Made by a program: the position numbers and the translations under genes
Notes under the pieces: generated by a model
Seen by the model: only the letters and a program-made list of their open reading frames with translations
Databases searched by the model: none
What the model was told of the DNA's origin: nothing
Shown: positions 1 through 8,392 of the stretch, piece by piece
Layout: every line of letters starts with the position of its first letter
How positions within the stretch are numbered: position 1 is the first letter of the stretch
Assembly (NCBI RefSeq): GCF_900086645.1
Contig: NZ_LT576451.1
Location: 1 to 64,000, forward strand
DNA: 64,000 nt
Origin: Curtobacterium sp. 9128
GTDB lineage: Bacteria; Actinomycetota; Actinomycetes; Actinomycetales; Microbacteriaceae
Reading direction: 5' to 3'

Positions 1-654
1 GCCGGGAACTGCGCGGACACGGTGCCGTCGTCGAGCTGCGCTGCGGCCATGTAGAACGCGGTCGGCAGTCGGTGACGATCGCGTATCTGGCCCGACTTCA
101 GTGCGAGCACGGCGTCGTCGTTCGAGTTGAAGACCTGCGGGTGACCCCGGGTGTCCTTCACGCTGGCGATGCTCGTCGAACCGGTCGCGACACCGATCGC
201 GTCCTTCTTGAGGGAGTCGATCGTGGTGTCGTCGACGGCCTTCGACCCCGACGTCGTGACGACGGCCTGTGTGGTCGTGTAGTACGCCGAGGACATGTCG
301 ACGGCCTTCTTGCGCTTGGCGTCGATCGAGAACTGCTGGATGTTGAGGTCCCAGTCCTTCGGCCGGGAGCGATCGCGCTGTCGAAGGTGCTGCGCTTCCA
401 GACGACGTCCGACTTCGCGTAGCCCATCTCCTTCGCGACGGCGTACGCCACGGCCGACTCGAAACCCTTGCCGGACTGCGGCTTGTTGTCCTCGACCCAG
501 GGCGAGTAGGCGGGCTGCCCGGTGGCGATCGTGAGCTTGCCGTCGTGACCGTGCCGTCGGCGCTGTTCCCGCTCCCCGATGCGCAGGACGACAGGGCGAG
601 GGCTGCGACCGCGGCGGTCGCGACGGCGATGGAGATGCGGAGGGGACGAGTCAC
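1..654 (-). CDS. Amino-acid ABC transporter substrate-binding lipoprotein (partial, frameshifted)
   Basis: Periplasmic-type binding protein of the polar amino acid family (SBP_bac_3), cut by the left window edge. The GTG start at 654 has GAAGG upstream. The N-terminus is a lipoprotein signal (charged start, Ala/Val-rich helix, LSSC lipobox). Family-typical pieces follow in changing frames: GQPAYSPWVEDN, a GFESAVAYAVAKEMGY stretch, FDSAIAPG, DWDLNIQQFSI, RKKAVDMSSAYY and LPTAFYMAAAQLDDGTV. Frame breaks lie near 541, 361 and 66-86, each explained by one or two missing G/C bases. The transported ligand cannot be told from the sequence. Whether the breaks are real or assembly error is unresolved; error is more likely because the protein sequence is otherwise undecayed. 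Confidence 0.8.
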   Translation of the reverse strand, partial: MTRPLRISIAVATAAVAALALSSCASGSGNSADGTVTTASSRSPPGSPPTRPGSRTTSRSPARVSSRPWRTPSRRRWATRSRTSSGSAAPSTARSLPAEGLGPQHPAVLDRRQAQEGRRHVLGVLHDHTGRRHDVGVEGRRRHHDRLPQEGRDRCRDRFDEHRQREGHPGSPAGLQLERRRRARTEVGPDTRSSPTADRVLHGRSAARRRHRVRAVPG

Positions 655-767
655 GGTCGGGCCTTCGTGCAGGGGGTGGGGCAGGAGAATCGTACGGGGA
701 ACTGGTACACCACCGCGACCCGGCCCGTCACCGAGCGACCCCGCCGCCGGCACGCGACGCTGCCGGC

Positions 768-1244
768 TCAGTCGGCCAGGGTGAAGTCCTCGAACGAGAA
801 CCCCGGCGAGACCAGGCAGCTCAGCAGGACCTCGCCGGCACCGGGGAGCGTCCGCTGCCACACGCCCCGCGGACGAACGCCTGCGCGTCGTTCACCCGGT
901 CGCGGCCGGCATCGGCACCGAGGGTGATCTGCGCGCCGGTTCCGGCTGGTCGCCGTCGCCACCGAGCTCGAGGACCACCGAGTCCGGCCCGTGCCACATC
1001 CAGATCTCGTCGCTCGTGACCCGGTGCCACGCGGACGCCTCACCCGGGGCAGGAGGAAGTGGATGAGCGTCGCGGCCGGCCGCTCGCCCGCCGGGGTCGA
1101 CACCGTCGCGGGCGAGGTCCAGGTGCGGACGTACCAGCCGCCCTCCGGGTGCGGCTCCATCCCGAGTGCCGCGGCCCGCTTCGGGACGTCCAGCCACTCG
1201 ATGATCTCGCCGTCGACCGTCCGCCGTGCCATCTGCCCGTTCAT
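768..1244 (-). CDS. Cupin_5 (DUF985) family protein, frameshifted
   Basis: Small cupin-fold protein. From ATG 1244 it reads through IIEWLDVPKRAAALGM and HPEGGWYVRTW, the hallmark HPEGG(W/F)Y motif of Cupin_5, then FLL, WHRVTSDEIWMWH, a conserved LGADA segment, VWQRTLPGAGEV and the family ending LVSPGFSFEDF. The segments are spread over frames, with breaks near 1046, 945 and 875, each cured by one extra G or C in a short G/C run. About 158 codons, the usual family length. It begins 7 nt after the amidohydrolase stop, so it is probably the last gene of that operon. The substrate is unknown; some relatives bind sugars or metal. Confidence 0.75.
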   Translation of the reverse strand: MNGQMARRTVDGEIIEWLDVPKRAAALGMEPHPEGGWYVRTWTSPATVSTPAGERPAATLIHFLLPRVRRPRGTGSRATRSGCGTGRTRWSSSSVATATSRNRRADHPRCRCRPRPGERRAGVRPRGVWQRTLPGAGEVLLSCLVSPGFSFEDFTLAD

Positions 1245-1251
1245 GCCACCA

Positions 1252-2564
1252 TCATCCCGCGAGACGGCCGTCGTCTGCGAGACGGCCGTCCTCCGCTCGC
1301 ACACGCCCACGGATCACCGTCGCCGCGGCCCGTCCGGCACCGTCCTCGACGAGCTCCGCGAGCGCGTCCGGCACCGTGCGGGCGTCCACGTCGAACACGG
1401 CGAGGTCCGCTCGGGCCCCCACGGCGAGGTGCCCGATCCGGTCCGGACCGACGGCGAGCCCCATCGCGTGCGCTCCACCGAGCGTGGCCGCCGCGAGCAG
1501 TCGCTCGTGCAGGTCGTGGTCGCCGTAGCCCTGCGCGCGGGCGATCCGGTGCAGCGCGGTGACGTCGGCCATCAGGTCGAGGGACGGCGACGAGGACAAC
1601 GAGTCCGTCCCGATCGCGATCGGGCTCCCCTCGCGGAGGTAGTCGGCGACGGGCGGCGGGTCGAGGCCGATGACGGCGTTCGAGCGCGGGCAGAGCGCGA
1701 CGGCGGTGCCGCGGGCGCGGAGCAGGGCTCGGTCGGCTGCGGTCATGTAGACGCCGTGGGCGATGTGGCAGTCCGGCCCGAGGACGCCGAGCCGGTCCAC
1801 GAACGACGTCGCGCTCGCGCCGAACCCGAGCGCGCGCATCGCCCGGAACGACGGCACGTTCGCGAGGTGCCAGTCGGATCCGTGCTCTGGTGACGTGGCG
1901 AGGCGCTCCCCCTCGAACGCCGCCTCCCCCAGGTGCAGGTGCAACCGGAGCCCGCGCTGGCGGACGATGTCCGGGAGTTCGAGGAGCGGCGCGACGTCGA
2001 GCGAGTACGGCGCGTGCGGGGAGAGTCCTGCACCCGGCGTCGTCGGGATCCGGGCGAGTTCGTCGAGCACCTGGTCGCGCCCGTGCTCCTGCCACGCCGC
2101 GTTCTCCCAGTCCATCACCTCCCAGTAGGCGATCCCGCCGAGGCCGTACGTCTCGAGCGCGGTGGCGGCCTCGATGTCGGTGACGATGTCCGCGATGCTC
2201 GTCACCCCCGCCACGATCGACTGCGCAGCCCGTCGGCAGCTTCGGCCCGCCAGTCGTGCGGTTCCGCGTACTCCTCGTTGAACGCCGCGGCCCAGTCCTC
2301 GAATCCGCCGTACTGGCCCCGTCCGACACTGGCCATGCCGGTGTACTGCAGGTGGGAGTGGGCGTTCACGAGCCCGGGGAGCAGCGCCCCTTTCCACCGC
2401 CGCTCGATGAACGTCGTGCCGTCGAGCTGGTCCACGACCCAGGCACGCTCGCCGACGTGCAGGATGCGTCCGTCGCGGACCGCGACCGCGCCGTCGGCGA
2501 TCGGCGGCGCGGTCATCGGCACGACGATGCGCGCCGAGTGGACGGTGGTCTGCTGGTCGCTCAT
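1252..2564 (-). CDS. Amidohydrolase family deaminase (SAH/purine-nucleoside deaminase-like), one frameshift
   Basis: Metal-dependent hydrolase of the TrzN/MtaD/guanine-deaminase group. The metal motif HSH is in GLVNAHSHLQYTG. Later motifs are SPHAPYSLD, the HLHLGE segment (metal His plus catalytic Glu), HGVYM followed by ALCPRSNA, and the Asp of GTDSLSSSPSLDL. These fit an amino-purine deaminase. Reading breaks at about 2221, where one C appears to be missing (coding ...GLR then SIVAGVTSI); otherwise the protein is complete. Its ATG overlaps the stop of the upstream S-adenosylhomocysteinase-like gene by 4 nt, so the two are cotranslated, which suggests SAH or a related nucleoside as substrate. 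Aminodeoxyfutalosine or 8-oxoguanine deaminase are alternatives. Confidence 0.8.
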
Positions 2565-4249
2565 GCAGGGTCTCCGAACCGGCGGGTCCGGACGTCCGGC
2601 TCGCGTTCGGCGGGCTGTGCGGCAAGGCTGCCGGGAGGCTCGGCGCGCGTCCCGAAGGCGGCCAGCGCCGCGCGGGCGGTCGCCTGATCCACCGCGGGGT
2701 CGATGGGCACGACGGCACGCGGCAGCTCGTCACCGCGCTCGAGCAGCATCCGCACGGCGCCGAGCTGCGCCGCGAACGAGAGGTCCATGATCTCGACGGG
2801 GTTGCCCTCGGCAGCGGTGATGTTGATGCACCCACCGTCGTCGAGCACCACGACGCCGTGGCCGTCCGGGAACGTGAACCGTTCCGCCTGCGGCCCGACC
2901 GTCGACCGGGAGGCACCGGCCGCGAGCGCGTCGTCGATCGCGATCTCCTGGTCGACGCCGCCCGCAACCGCGACGACCGCGTCGGGAGCGCAGGAGCGGA
3001 GGACGTCGACCGTGATCGTGTCGCGGACGCCCGTCGCGCTCATCACGAGGTCCGCGCCCTGCACGGCGTCGGCGAGCGGAGCGACGGCGTGCCCGGCGAA
3101 CAGCGCCTGCAGGGCGCGGACCGGGTCCGTCTCGGCGACCGTCACGGTGAAGCCGAGCGCGCGGAGCACCAGGGCGACCCCCTCGCCGACGTGTCCGTAC
3201 CCGGCGACCGTTGCCGAGCCTCCCGACCGGATCCGGTGCGCGACGGCGGACGGGAGCCCGTCGACCAGGTCGAGCGTCGCGAAGACCGTCGACTGCCCGG
3301 TGCCGTACCGGTTGTCGAAGAACGTCTTCGTGCGTGCGTCGTTCACCGCGACCACGGGGATGCCGAGCTGCCCGCGCTCGGCCATCACGCGCAGGGACCG
3401 GAGGCCGCTCGTCGTCTCCTCGGCGGCACCGAGCATCGTCGGCAGCAGGTCGGGACGCTCCTGGTGTGCGAGGCGGATCAGGTGCGAGCCGTCGTCGAGC
3501 AGGATGTGCGGGCGGGTGTCGAGCATCGCGAGTGCGAGCGCCTTCTGCTCCGCGAGCGTCGCGGTGCTGCTGGCGTGGACCGTCAGTCCTGCGTTCCGGA
3601 GGGCGTCCGCCACGGCGTCGTCGGTCTCGTCGGCATGGGCGTAGACGACGACCTCGGCACCGGCGTCGCGGAGCAGCAGGCTGAGTACGGCGGTCTTCGG
3701 CTCGAGGAACATCGCGACGCCGATGCGGGTGCCACGGAGGAGTCCGCCGTCGCCGAGCTCGGCGGCGACGGCGCGGGAGACCGGCATCGAGCGGCGGGCC
3801 CAGCGCAGGCGGGCCTCGGCGGCGGGGTCGGCCTCGGGGTCGCGGCCCGTCGAGACCAGGAACACGTCGTCGGAGGTCATCGGCACCCCGAGCACGCCAG
3901 GTCGGGCGGGGGCGACGGGGCCGAACGCGTCCTCGTCGACTGCCGGGGTGTGCCGGCCGGCGTCGATCACGATCAGGGTCGCGCCGCGGGGGCGGTCGGA
4001 CTCCCGCTCGATGACGGGCGTGCTGTGCTCCGGCGTGCCGAGGCACCAGAGCTGGTCGATCGGCTCGTGCTCGTCCGCGCGAAGCGCGCCGAGACCGGTC
4101 AGCAGCGCGTCCAGCGCGGCGACGTCACCGCGCTCGCCCCCGACGATCCGGAAGCGGCGTGCGGCGACGAGCATGTTCGTCGTCCGCGCGAAGTGCCGGA
4201 CGGCCGCGGATGCCCAGGCCGCCGTGTCGGGGTCGGAGCGCAGCGGCAT
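2561..4249 (-). CDS. S-adenosylhomocysteinase-like protein, NAD-dependent
   Basis: 562-residue homologue of S-adenosylhomocysteine hydrolase (SAHH). Visible: ILLDDGSHL (249-257), EETTSGLRSL (277-286), the substrate-binding block NDARTKTFFDN (303-313, with the Lys and Asp of family TKxxFDN) and a Rossmann GYGHVGEG (350-357). It differs from true SAHH: the N-terminal 170 residues are divergent and the C-terminal Lys...Tyr-Arg-Tyr tail that completes the NAD site of the partner subunit is absent. TACCCT lies 6 nt before the ATG, fitting a leaderless mRNA. It overlaps a deaminase by 4 nt, so a role on a deaminated substrate such as S-inosylhomocysteine is possible (inference). Confidence 0.8.
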   Translation of the reverse strand: MPLRSDPDTAAWASAAVRHFARTTNMLVAARRFRIVGGERGDVAALDALLTGLGALRADEHEPIDQLWCLGTPEHSTPVIERESDRPRGATLIVIDAGRHTPAVDEDAFGPVAPARPGVLGVPMTSDDVFLVSTGRDPEADPAAEARLRWARRSMPVSRAVAAELGDGGLLRGTRIGVAMFLEPKTAVLSLLLRDAGAEVVVYAHADETDDAVADALRNAGLTVHASSTATLAEQKALALAMLDTRPHILLDDGSHLIRLAHQERPDLLPTMLGAAEETTSGLRSLRVMAERGQLGIPVVAVNDARTKTFFDNRYGTGQSTVFATLDLVDGLPSAVAHRIRSGGSATVAGYGHVGEGVALVLRALGFTVTVAETDPVRALQALFAGHAVAPLADAVQGADLVMSATGVRDTITVDVLRSCAPDAVVAVAGGVDQEIAIDDALAAGASRSTVGPQAERFTFPDGHGVVVLDDGGCINITAAEGNPVEIMDLSFAAQLGAVRMLLERGDELPRAVVPIDPAVDQATARAALAAFGTRAEPPGSLAAQPAEREPDVRTRRFGDPA

Positions 4250-4304
4250 GGTCCCAGGGTAGAGCCGTGCGATGGCCGGTCGGTCCGTCTCAGCGGTCGC
4301 GGTC

Positions 4305-5246
4305 TCAGCGGAGCACGTCGGGGCGCGGGGCGTCCGCCCAGCCGGGCGCGGCGGGGGCACCGAGCTGCCGCGTGCGCTTGCGGTAGTGCACCTGGATCCC
4401 GATCAGCACGGCGACGCCGATCGCGGAGACGATCGCGAGCCCGACGAGGTACAGCGTCGACGAGAGCCCCACGATCGACGCCGGTACCGCGCCGTTCTGC
4501 GCCACGGAGATCGGCGTGCCGGTGATGAGGAACGCGAGGAGGGTCGAGATCGTGGAGTTCGAGTCGTAGAGCCCGTGGAGCAGCGCGACGACGACGTAGG
4601 TGATGAGGATGCTCCAGGCCCAGCGGAACCGCGGCCGACCGTGCGCGGCACCGAACAGCACCGCCCCGAGGATCGCGGTCCAGAGCACGTGGCCGACCGG
4701 GGAGAGGATCGCGCGGAGGACCTCGGTCTGCAGCAGCGACACCAGGTCGATCCCCCGCGAGGTGATCGCGGCGTTGAAGGCGTACCCGGCGGACTCGAAC
4801 GCGGCGAACCCGGCGCCGACGGTCGCGCCGAGCAGGGCTCCCTGCCGAGCCGTCTTCGGGCGGACGCGCCATCCGACGACCACGAGGAGCACGCCCTTGA
4901 CGAACTCCTCCACGAAGCCGACCACGACGTAGACCAGCGCGTTCTGCTGCAGGTCCGACTCGAGCAGCGACGCTCCGAGGACCCCGAGGATGCCGCCGAC
5001 GAAGAACGCCGTGACGAGCTGCATCGTGCTGACCGTGCCGGTGACCCGTTCGATGACGAAGAGGACCACGGTGAAGGGCACGAGGAAGCTGCCGAGCAGG
5101 ATGATCGTCGGCACCAGGTTGGTGTTGCTCGTGTACACGGTGACGACGATCGTCACCGCCCAGAGCACGAAGCCGAGGAGCAGCGTCTTCCACCACCAAC
5201 CACGGCGGTGGTGCGGGTGGGCAACGGGTTCGCTGGCCGTGGACAT
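4305..5246 (-). CDS. PrsW family intramembrane metalloprotease
   Basis: Polytopic membrane protease with about eight hydrophobic segments. Diagnostic motifs of PrsW/DUF2324 peptidases are present: FVEEFVKG (the catalytic EE), FESAGYAFN and the late HGLYD. The N-terminus is a short His-rich cytoplasmic tail (VAHPHHRR) and the C-terminus is cytoplasmic. An alternative start lies 5 codons upstream (5261); 5246 is preferred because a CACGAT box sits 6 nt before it, like other leaderless starts here. In Bacillus PrsW cleaves anti-sigma RsiW; no anti-sigma gene is nearby, so the target here is unknown. It lies 55 nt upstream of the SAHH-like gene on the same strand. Confidence 0.88.
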   Translation of the reverse strand: MSTASEPVAHPHHRRGWWWKTLLLGFVLWAVTIVVTVYTSNTNLVPTIILLGSFLVPFTVVLFVIERVTGTVSTMQLVTAFFVGGILGVLGASLLESDLQQNALVYVVVGFVEEFVKGVLLVVVGWRVRPKTARQGALLGATVGAGFAAFESAGYAFNAAITSRGIDLVSLLQTEVLRAILSPVGHVLWTAILGAVLFGAAHGRPRFRWAWSILITYVVVALLHGLYDSNSTISTLLAFLITGTPISVAQNGAVPASIVGLSSTLYLVGLAIVSAIGVAVLIGIQVHYRKRTRQLGAPAAPGWADAPRPDVLR

Positions 5247-5336
5247 GGGACCATCGTGCATCGTCGGCCAGCGCCGTGCCCGGATCGGCGCCCGACCTGA
5301 GGAATGTCTCCGGCGCTCCGGACGTAGTGTCTGGGT

Positions 5337-5600
5337 ATGAGCGATGAGACATTCGACCAGGTGACGATGTTCGGCGCGGACTGGTGCCGCGACTGCCGAC
5401 GTTCGAAGGCGCTGCTCGACAAGCTCGGGGTGGAGTACACGTACGTGGACGTCGAGGCGGAGCCGTCGGGGGCGTCCCGCGCGGAGGCGATCAGCGGGCG
5501 CAAGAACATCCCCGTCGTGGTGCTGCCGAACGGCAAGCACTTCGTGGAGCCGTCCGACGCCGAGCTACAGGCCGAGCTCGAGGCGTCCGGCGCCGTCTGA
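5337..5600 (+). CDS. Glutaredoxin-fold thiol oxidoreductase (mycoredoxin/NrdH-like)
   Basis: Small 87-residue thioredoxin-fold protein with CxxC active site WCRDC at residues 17-21, followed by a helix RRSKALLDKLGVEYTYVD and the cis-Pro loop NIPVVVLPNG. Actinobacteria use such proteins with mycothiol or a thioredoxin reductase. The CRDC pair differs from the CGYC typical of mycoredoxin-1, so the electron donor is uncertain. TAGTGT at 5325-5330 is exactly 6 nt before the ATG, suggesting a leaderless transcript. An inverted repeat follows the stop. Confidence 0.85.
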   Translation: MSDETFDQVTMFGADWCRDCRRSKALLDKLGVEYTYVDVEAEPSGASRAEAISGRKNIPVVVLPNGKHFVEPSDAELQAELEASGAV

Positions 5601-5612
5601 CCGGGGTCCTTC

Positions 5613-5667
5613 CCGCGAAAGCGACGGAATTCGCCCGGGATCCGCGGGCACAGTGTCGCTTTCGCGG
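5613..5667 (+). terminator. Inverted repeat after glutaredoxin gene
   Basis: Thirteen-base arms CCGCGAAAGCGAC (5613-5625) and GTCGCTTTCGCGG (5655-5667) pair perfectly. The 29-nt interior contains a smaller GCCCG/CGGGC pairing. It lies 12 nt after the glutaredoxin stop and upstream of the fucose lactonase promoter, so termination is the simplest role. There is no U-tract, as is common at this GC content. Confidence 0.6.
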
Positions 5668-5695
5668 TAGTGGCCTGCGCCCGTCCAACACGCGG

Positions 5696-5718
5696 ACATC
5701 GGATGAATCGGGCATGAT
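5696..5718 (+). promoter_or_regulatory. Candidate GntR operator and -10 box of the lactonase gene
   Basis: ACATCGGATGA (5696-5706) matches 10 of 11 bases of the palindrome ACATC-N-GATGT found at two other promoters of the fucose locus. It lies just upstream of CATGAT (5713-5718), a -10-like hexamer 6 nt before the GTG start at 5725. A repressor bound here would block RNA polymerase. The regulator is probably the FadR-type protein at 8393-9070. Confidence 0.5.
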
Positions 5719-5724
5719 GAGCGC

Positions 5725-6600
5725 GTGATCATCGACGCTCACCAGCACCTCTGGGACCCCGCCGACCGTGCGTACCCCTGGATGGACGACTCCGTCGCGC
5801 CGATCCGACGCCGGTTCGACGCGTCGGACCTCCACGCGGTCGCGGCTCCGGCGGGCGTCACGGCGACGATCGTCGTGCAGGCCGTGCACGACCCGGGCGA
5901 GACCGCGTGGCTCCTCGCACAGCCGGAGCCCGTCGCCGGCGTCGTGGGATGGGTCGACCTGACCGCGCCGGACGTGGCAGATCGACTCGCGACGCTCCGC
6001 ACGGCCACAGCGGGGGCGCAGCAGCGCGGGCCGCGCCCGCCGCTCGTCGGCATCCGACACCAGGCCCAGGACGAGCCGGACCCGTCCTGGCTCGCCCGCG
6101 AGGACGTCGCCCGCGGCGTCCGAGCCGTCGCCGCGGCCGGACTGGCCTTCGACATCCTGATCCGCGGCGCCCGGGAGCACACCGCAGCGCTCACCCTCGT
6201 CGATGCGGTCCCCGACGGCGTCTTCGTCCTCGACCACGCCGGCAAGCCCGACATCGCGCACGACGACTCCGACACGGCGACCGACTGGCGGGCACGCATG
6301 CGGGACTTCGCCGCCCGGCCGAACGTGGCGTGCAAGGTCTCCGGGCTCCTCACCGAAGCCGGCGACGACTGGCGGAACGGCCCCGTCGACCGGTACGTAC
6401 GGGACACGGTGCACACCTTCGGCCCCGACCGCTCGATGTGGGGCTCGGACTGGCCGGTCTCGACCCTGGCCGCGGACTACGGCACCTCCCTGCGCACGAC
6501 AGCCGACGCCCTCGCGGACCTGTCCGAGACCGAACGCAAGGCCGTCATCGGCGGCACGGCGGAGCGTGTGTACCTTGCCGGAGTACAGCCACAGACATAG
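5725..6600 (+). CDS. Amidohydrolase, probable L-fucono-lactonase
   Basis: Converts L-fucono-lactone to L-fuconate, second step of the oxidative L-fucose pathway (role inferred from family and locus). The 291-residue protein starts at GTG with the classic N-terminal DAHQHLWDP metal motif, continues with FDASDL and VVQAVHDPGETAWLL, contains GIRHQAQDEPDP, and ends with FVLDHAGKPDIA (metal His) and MWGSDWPV (metal Asp). These are the signatures of COG3618 lactonases acting on fucono-, rhamnono- and galactonolactones. First gene of the rightward arm; the next gene has its own promoter inside and just past this gene's 3' end. Confidence 0.88.
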   Translation: MIIDAHQHLWDPADRAYPWMDDSVAPIRRRFDASDLHAVAAPAGVTATIVVQAVHDPGETAWLLAQPEPVAGVVGWVDLTAPDVADRLATLRTATAGAQQRGPRPPLVGIRHQAQDEPDPSWLAREDVARGVRAVAAAGLAFDILIRGAREHTAALTLVDAVPDGVFVLDHAGKPDIAHDDSDTATDWRARMRDFAARPNVACKVSGLLTEAGDDWRNGPVDRYVRDTVHTFGPDRSMWGSDWPVSTLAADYGTSLRTTADALADLSETERKAVIGGTAERVYLAGVQPQT

Positions 6601-6607
6601 GATGTCT
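6575..6607 (+). promoter_or_regulatory. Promoter of the FAH-family gene with overlapping GntR operator
   Basis: A good vegetative promoter is visible: -35 TTGCCG (6575-6580), 17-nt spacer, -10 TAGGAT (6598-6603). The -10 lies inside the palindrome AGACATAGGATGTCT (6593-6607), whose core is ACATAGGATGT. Bound regulator would cover the -10 box directly. The element overlaps the end of the lactonase gene (stop at 6600) and leaves about a 40-nt leader before the ATG at 6650. Confidence 0.65.
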
Positions 6608-6649
6608 GCACTGCCCGCTGCACCGGCGCAGCGCAGAGAGCGAGGAACG

Positions 6650-7498
6650 ATGAAGTTCGCACGACTCGGCCCCCTGGGACGCGAGATCCCCGTGGCCATC
6701 GACTCCGACGGCGAGGCCCTCGACCTCCGGCCGATCACCACCGACATCAGCGGTGCCTTCCTGTCGTCCGACCCGGTCGGCCGCGTGCAGCACGCCCGCA
6801 GCGCCGGTGACCTGCAGCCGGTGCCCGACGCCGACGGCCTGCGCCGTGGAGCGCCAGTCGCCCGCCCGGGCAAGGTCGTCTGCATCGGCCTGAACTACCG
6901 CGACCACGCTGCCGAGACCGGCGCCGACATCCCCACCGAGCCGATCGTGTTCCTGAAGGACCCGATGACCGTGATCGGCCCGGACGACGAGGTCCTGGTC
7001 CCACGGAACAGCAAGAAGACGGACTGGGAGATCGAGCTGGCCGTCGTGATCGGCACGATGGCGCGGTATTGCGAGTCCGAGGACGAGGCGGCGACGCACA
7101 TCGCGGGCTACGCCATCGCGAACGACGTCTCCGAGCGCGAGTTCCAGCTCGAACGCGGCGGGCAGTGGGACAAGGGGAAGTCCTGCGAGACGTTCAACCC
7201 GCTCGGCCCGTGGCTCGTCACGCCGGACGAGGTGTCCCCGGACGCCATCGCCCTGCGGCTCAGCGTGAACGGCGAGGTGCGCCAGGACGGCACGACCGCC
7301 GACATGGTGTTCCGCCCGGCGGAGATCGTCCGGTACCTCTCCCAGTTCATGGTCCTGTACCCGGGCGACGTCATCAGCACCGGAACGCCCGCCGGCGTCG
7401 CGCTGGCCGGGCACGCCCCGTACCTGCAACCGGGCGACGTCGTCGAGCTCACCGCGGACGGCCTCGGCGCCCAGCGGCAGACGATCGGGGCCGCATGA
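6650..7498 (+). CDS. Fumarylacetoacetate hydrolase family protein, probable 2,4-diketo-3-deoxy-L-fuconate hydrolase
   Basis: Cleaves 2,4-diketo-3-deoxy-L-fuconate to pyruvate and L-lactate, the final step of the non-phosphorylating fucose route (inferred from locus). 282 residues with FAH-superfamily signatures: VCIGLNYRDHAAETG, PIVFLKDPMTVIGP, KKTDWEIELAVVIG (metal-binding Glu cluster), GYAIANDVSEREFQ, KSCETFNPLGPWLVT and GDVISTGTPAGV. Start ATG 6650 follows GAGCGAGGAACG, a plausible ribosome site. The stop overlaps the next start (ATGATG), so the SDR is translationally coupled. Ureidoglycolate lyase belongs to the same family, but the neighbours point to fucose. Confidence 0.88.
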   Translation: MKFARLGPLGREIPVAIDSDGEALDLRPITTDISGAFLSSDPVGRVQHARSAGDLQPVPDADGLRRGAPVARPGKVVCIGLNYRDHAAETGADIPTEPIVFLKDPMTVIGPDDEVLVPRNSKKTDWEIELAVVIGTMARYCESEDEAATHIAGYAIANDVSEREFQLERGGQWDKGKSCETFNPLGPWLVTPDEVSPDAIALRLSVNGEVRQDGTTADMVFRPAEIVRYLSQFMVLYPGDVISTGTPAGVALAGHAPYLQPGDVVELTADGLGAQRQTIGAA

Positions 7499-8250
7499 TG
7501 CCCGGCTCGCACGAGCGGCTCCGCGCGATCGTGACGGGCGGTGCCTCGGGCATCGGCGCGGCGATCACGTCGGCACTGCAGCAACGCGGCGCGACGGTCG
7601 CCGTGCTCGACCTGCAGACATCCGGCGTCACCGACGGCACGATCGCCGTCCCGTGTGACGTCGGAGACGACGAGAGCGTCCGCGCGGCCGTCGCCACCGC
7701 GGTCGAGCAGCTCGGCGGACTCGACGTCCTCGTCAACAACGCCGGCATCGGCGCGCAGGGCACGGTCGAGGACAACCCCGACGACGAGTGGCGCCACGTG
7801 TACGAGGTCAACGTCCTCGGCGTCGTCAGACTCTCCCGTGCCGCGCTGCCGCACCTCCGCGCATCGGGGAACGCCAGCATCGTGAACACCTGCTCGATCG
7901 CCGCGACCGCCGGACTCCCCCAGCGCGCGCTGTACTCCGCGACGAAGGGCGCCATCGCCGCACTCACCCGCGCGATGGCCGCCGACCACATCCGCGAGGG
8001 CATCAGGGTCAACGCCGTGAACCCGGGCACCGCGGACACGCCGTGGGTCGCACGGCTGCTGTCGACCGCCGCCGACCCGGCAGCCGAACGCGCCGCACTC
8101 GAGGCACGCCAACCCCACGGGCGCCTGGTCGCACCGGAGGAGGTCGCCGAGGCCGTCGCCTACCTGACGAGTCCGCTCGCCCGGTCCACGACGGGCGTCG
8201 ACCTGGCGGTCGACGGCGGGATGCAGGCACTCCGGCTCCGGCCCGCCTGA
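7495..8250 (+). CDS. SDR oxidoreductase, probable 2-keto-3-deoxy-L-fuconate dehydrogenase
   Basis: Classical short-chain dehydrogenase of 251 residues. Cofactor motif TGGASGIG near the N-terminus, an Asp (VLDLQ) after the second strand suggesting NAD(H), NNAGIG, and the catalytic Ser...Tyr-x-x-x-Lys in SIAATAGLPQRALYSATKG. C-terminal NPGTADTPW and VDGG are typical. In the fucose pathway an SDR either oxidises L-fucose or 2-keto-3-deoxy-L-fuconate. Since the leftward operon encodes an aldo-keto reductase suited to the first step, the second role is favoured here. The ATG overlaps the upstream stop. Confidence 0.85.
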   Translation: MMPGSHERLRAIVTGGASGIGAAITSALQQRGATVAVLDLQTSGVTDGTIAVPCDVGDDESVRAAVATAVEQLGGLDVLVNNAGIGAQGTVEDNPDDEWRHVYEVNVLGVVRLSRAALPHLRASGNASIVNTCSIAATAGLPQRALYSATKGAIAALTRAMAADHIREGIRVNAVNPGTADTPWVARLLSTAADPAAERAALEARQPHGRLVAPEEVAEAVAYLTSPLARSTTGVDLAVDGGMQALRLRPA

Positions 8251-8392
8251 TGGTCCGGATCACCGGCCTGGGCCCACGCCGCCGGTTCCGAGGCGACGCG
8301 CCAGCGGCGGCTCGGCCGTGCCGGTGGGGAGAGGCTCGGTGCCGGTATCGTCGAGCCATCCCGACCCAGCGTGGTCGGGTGGAGGGACCGCC

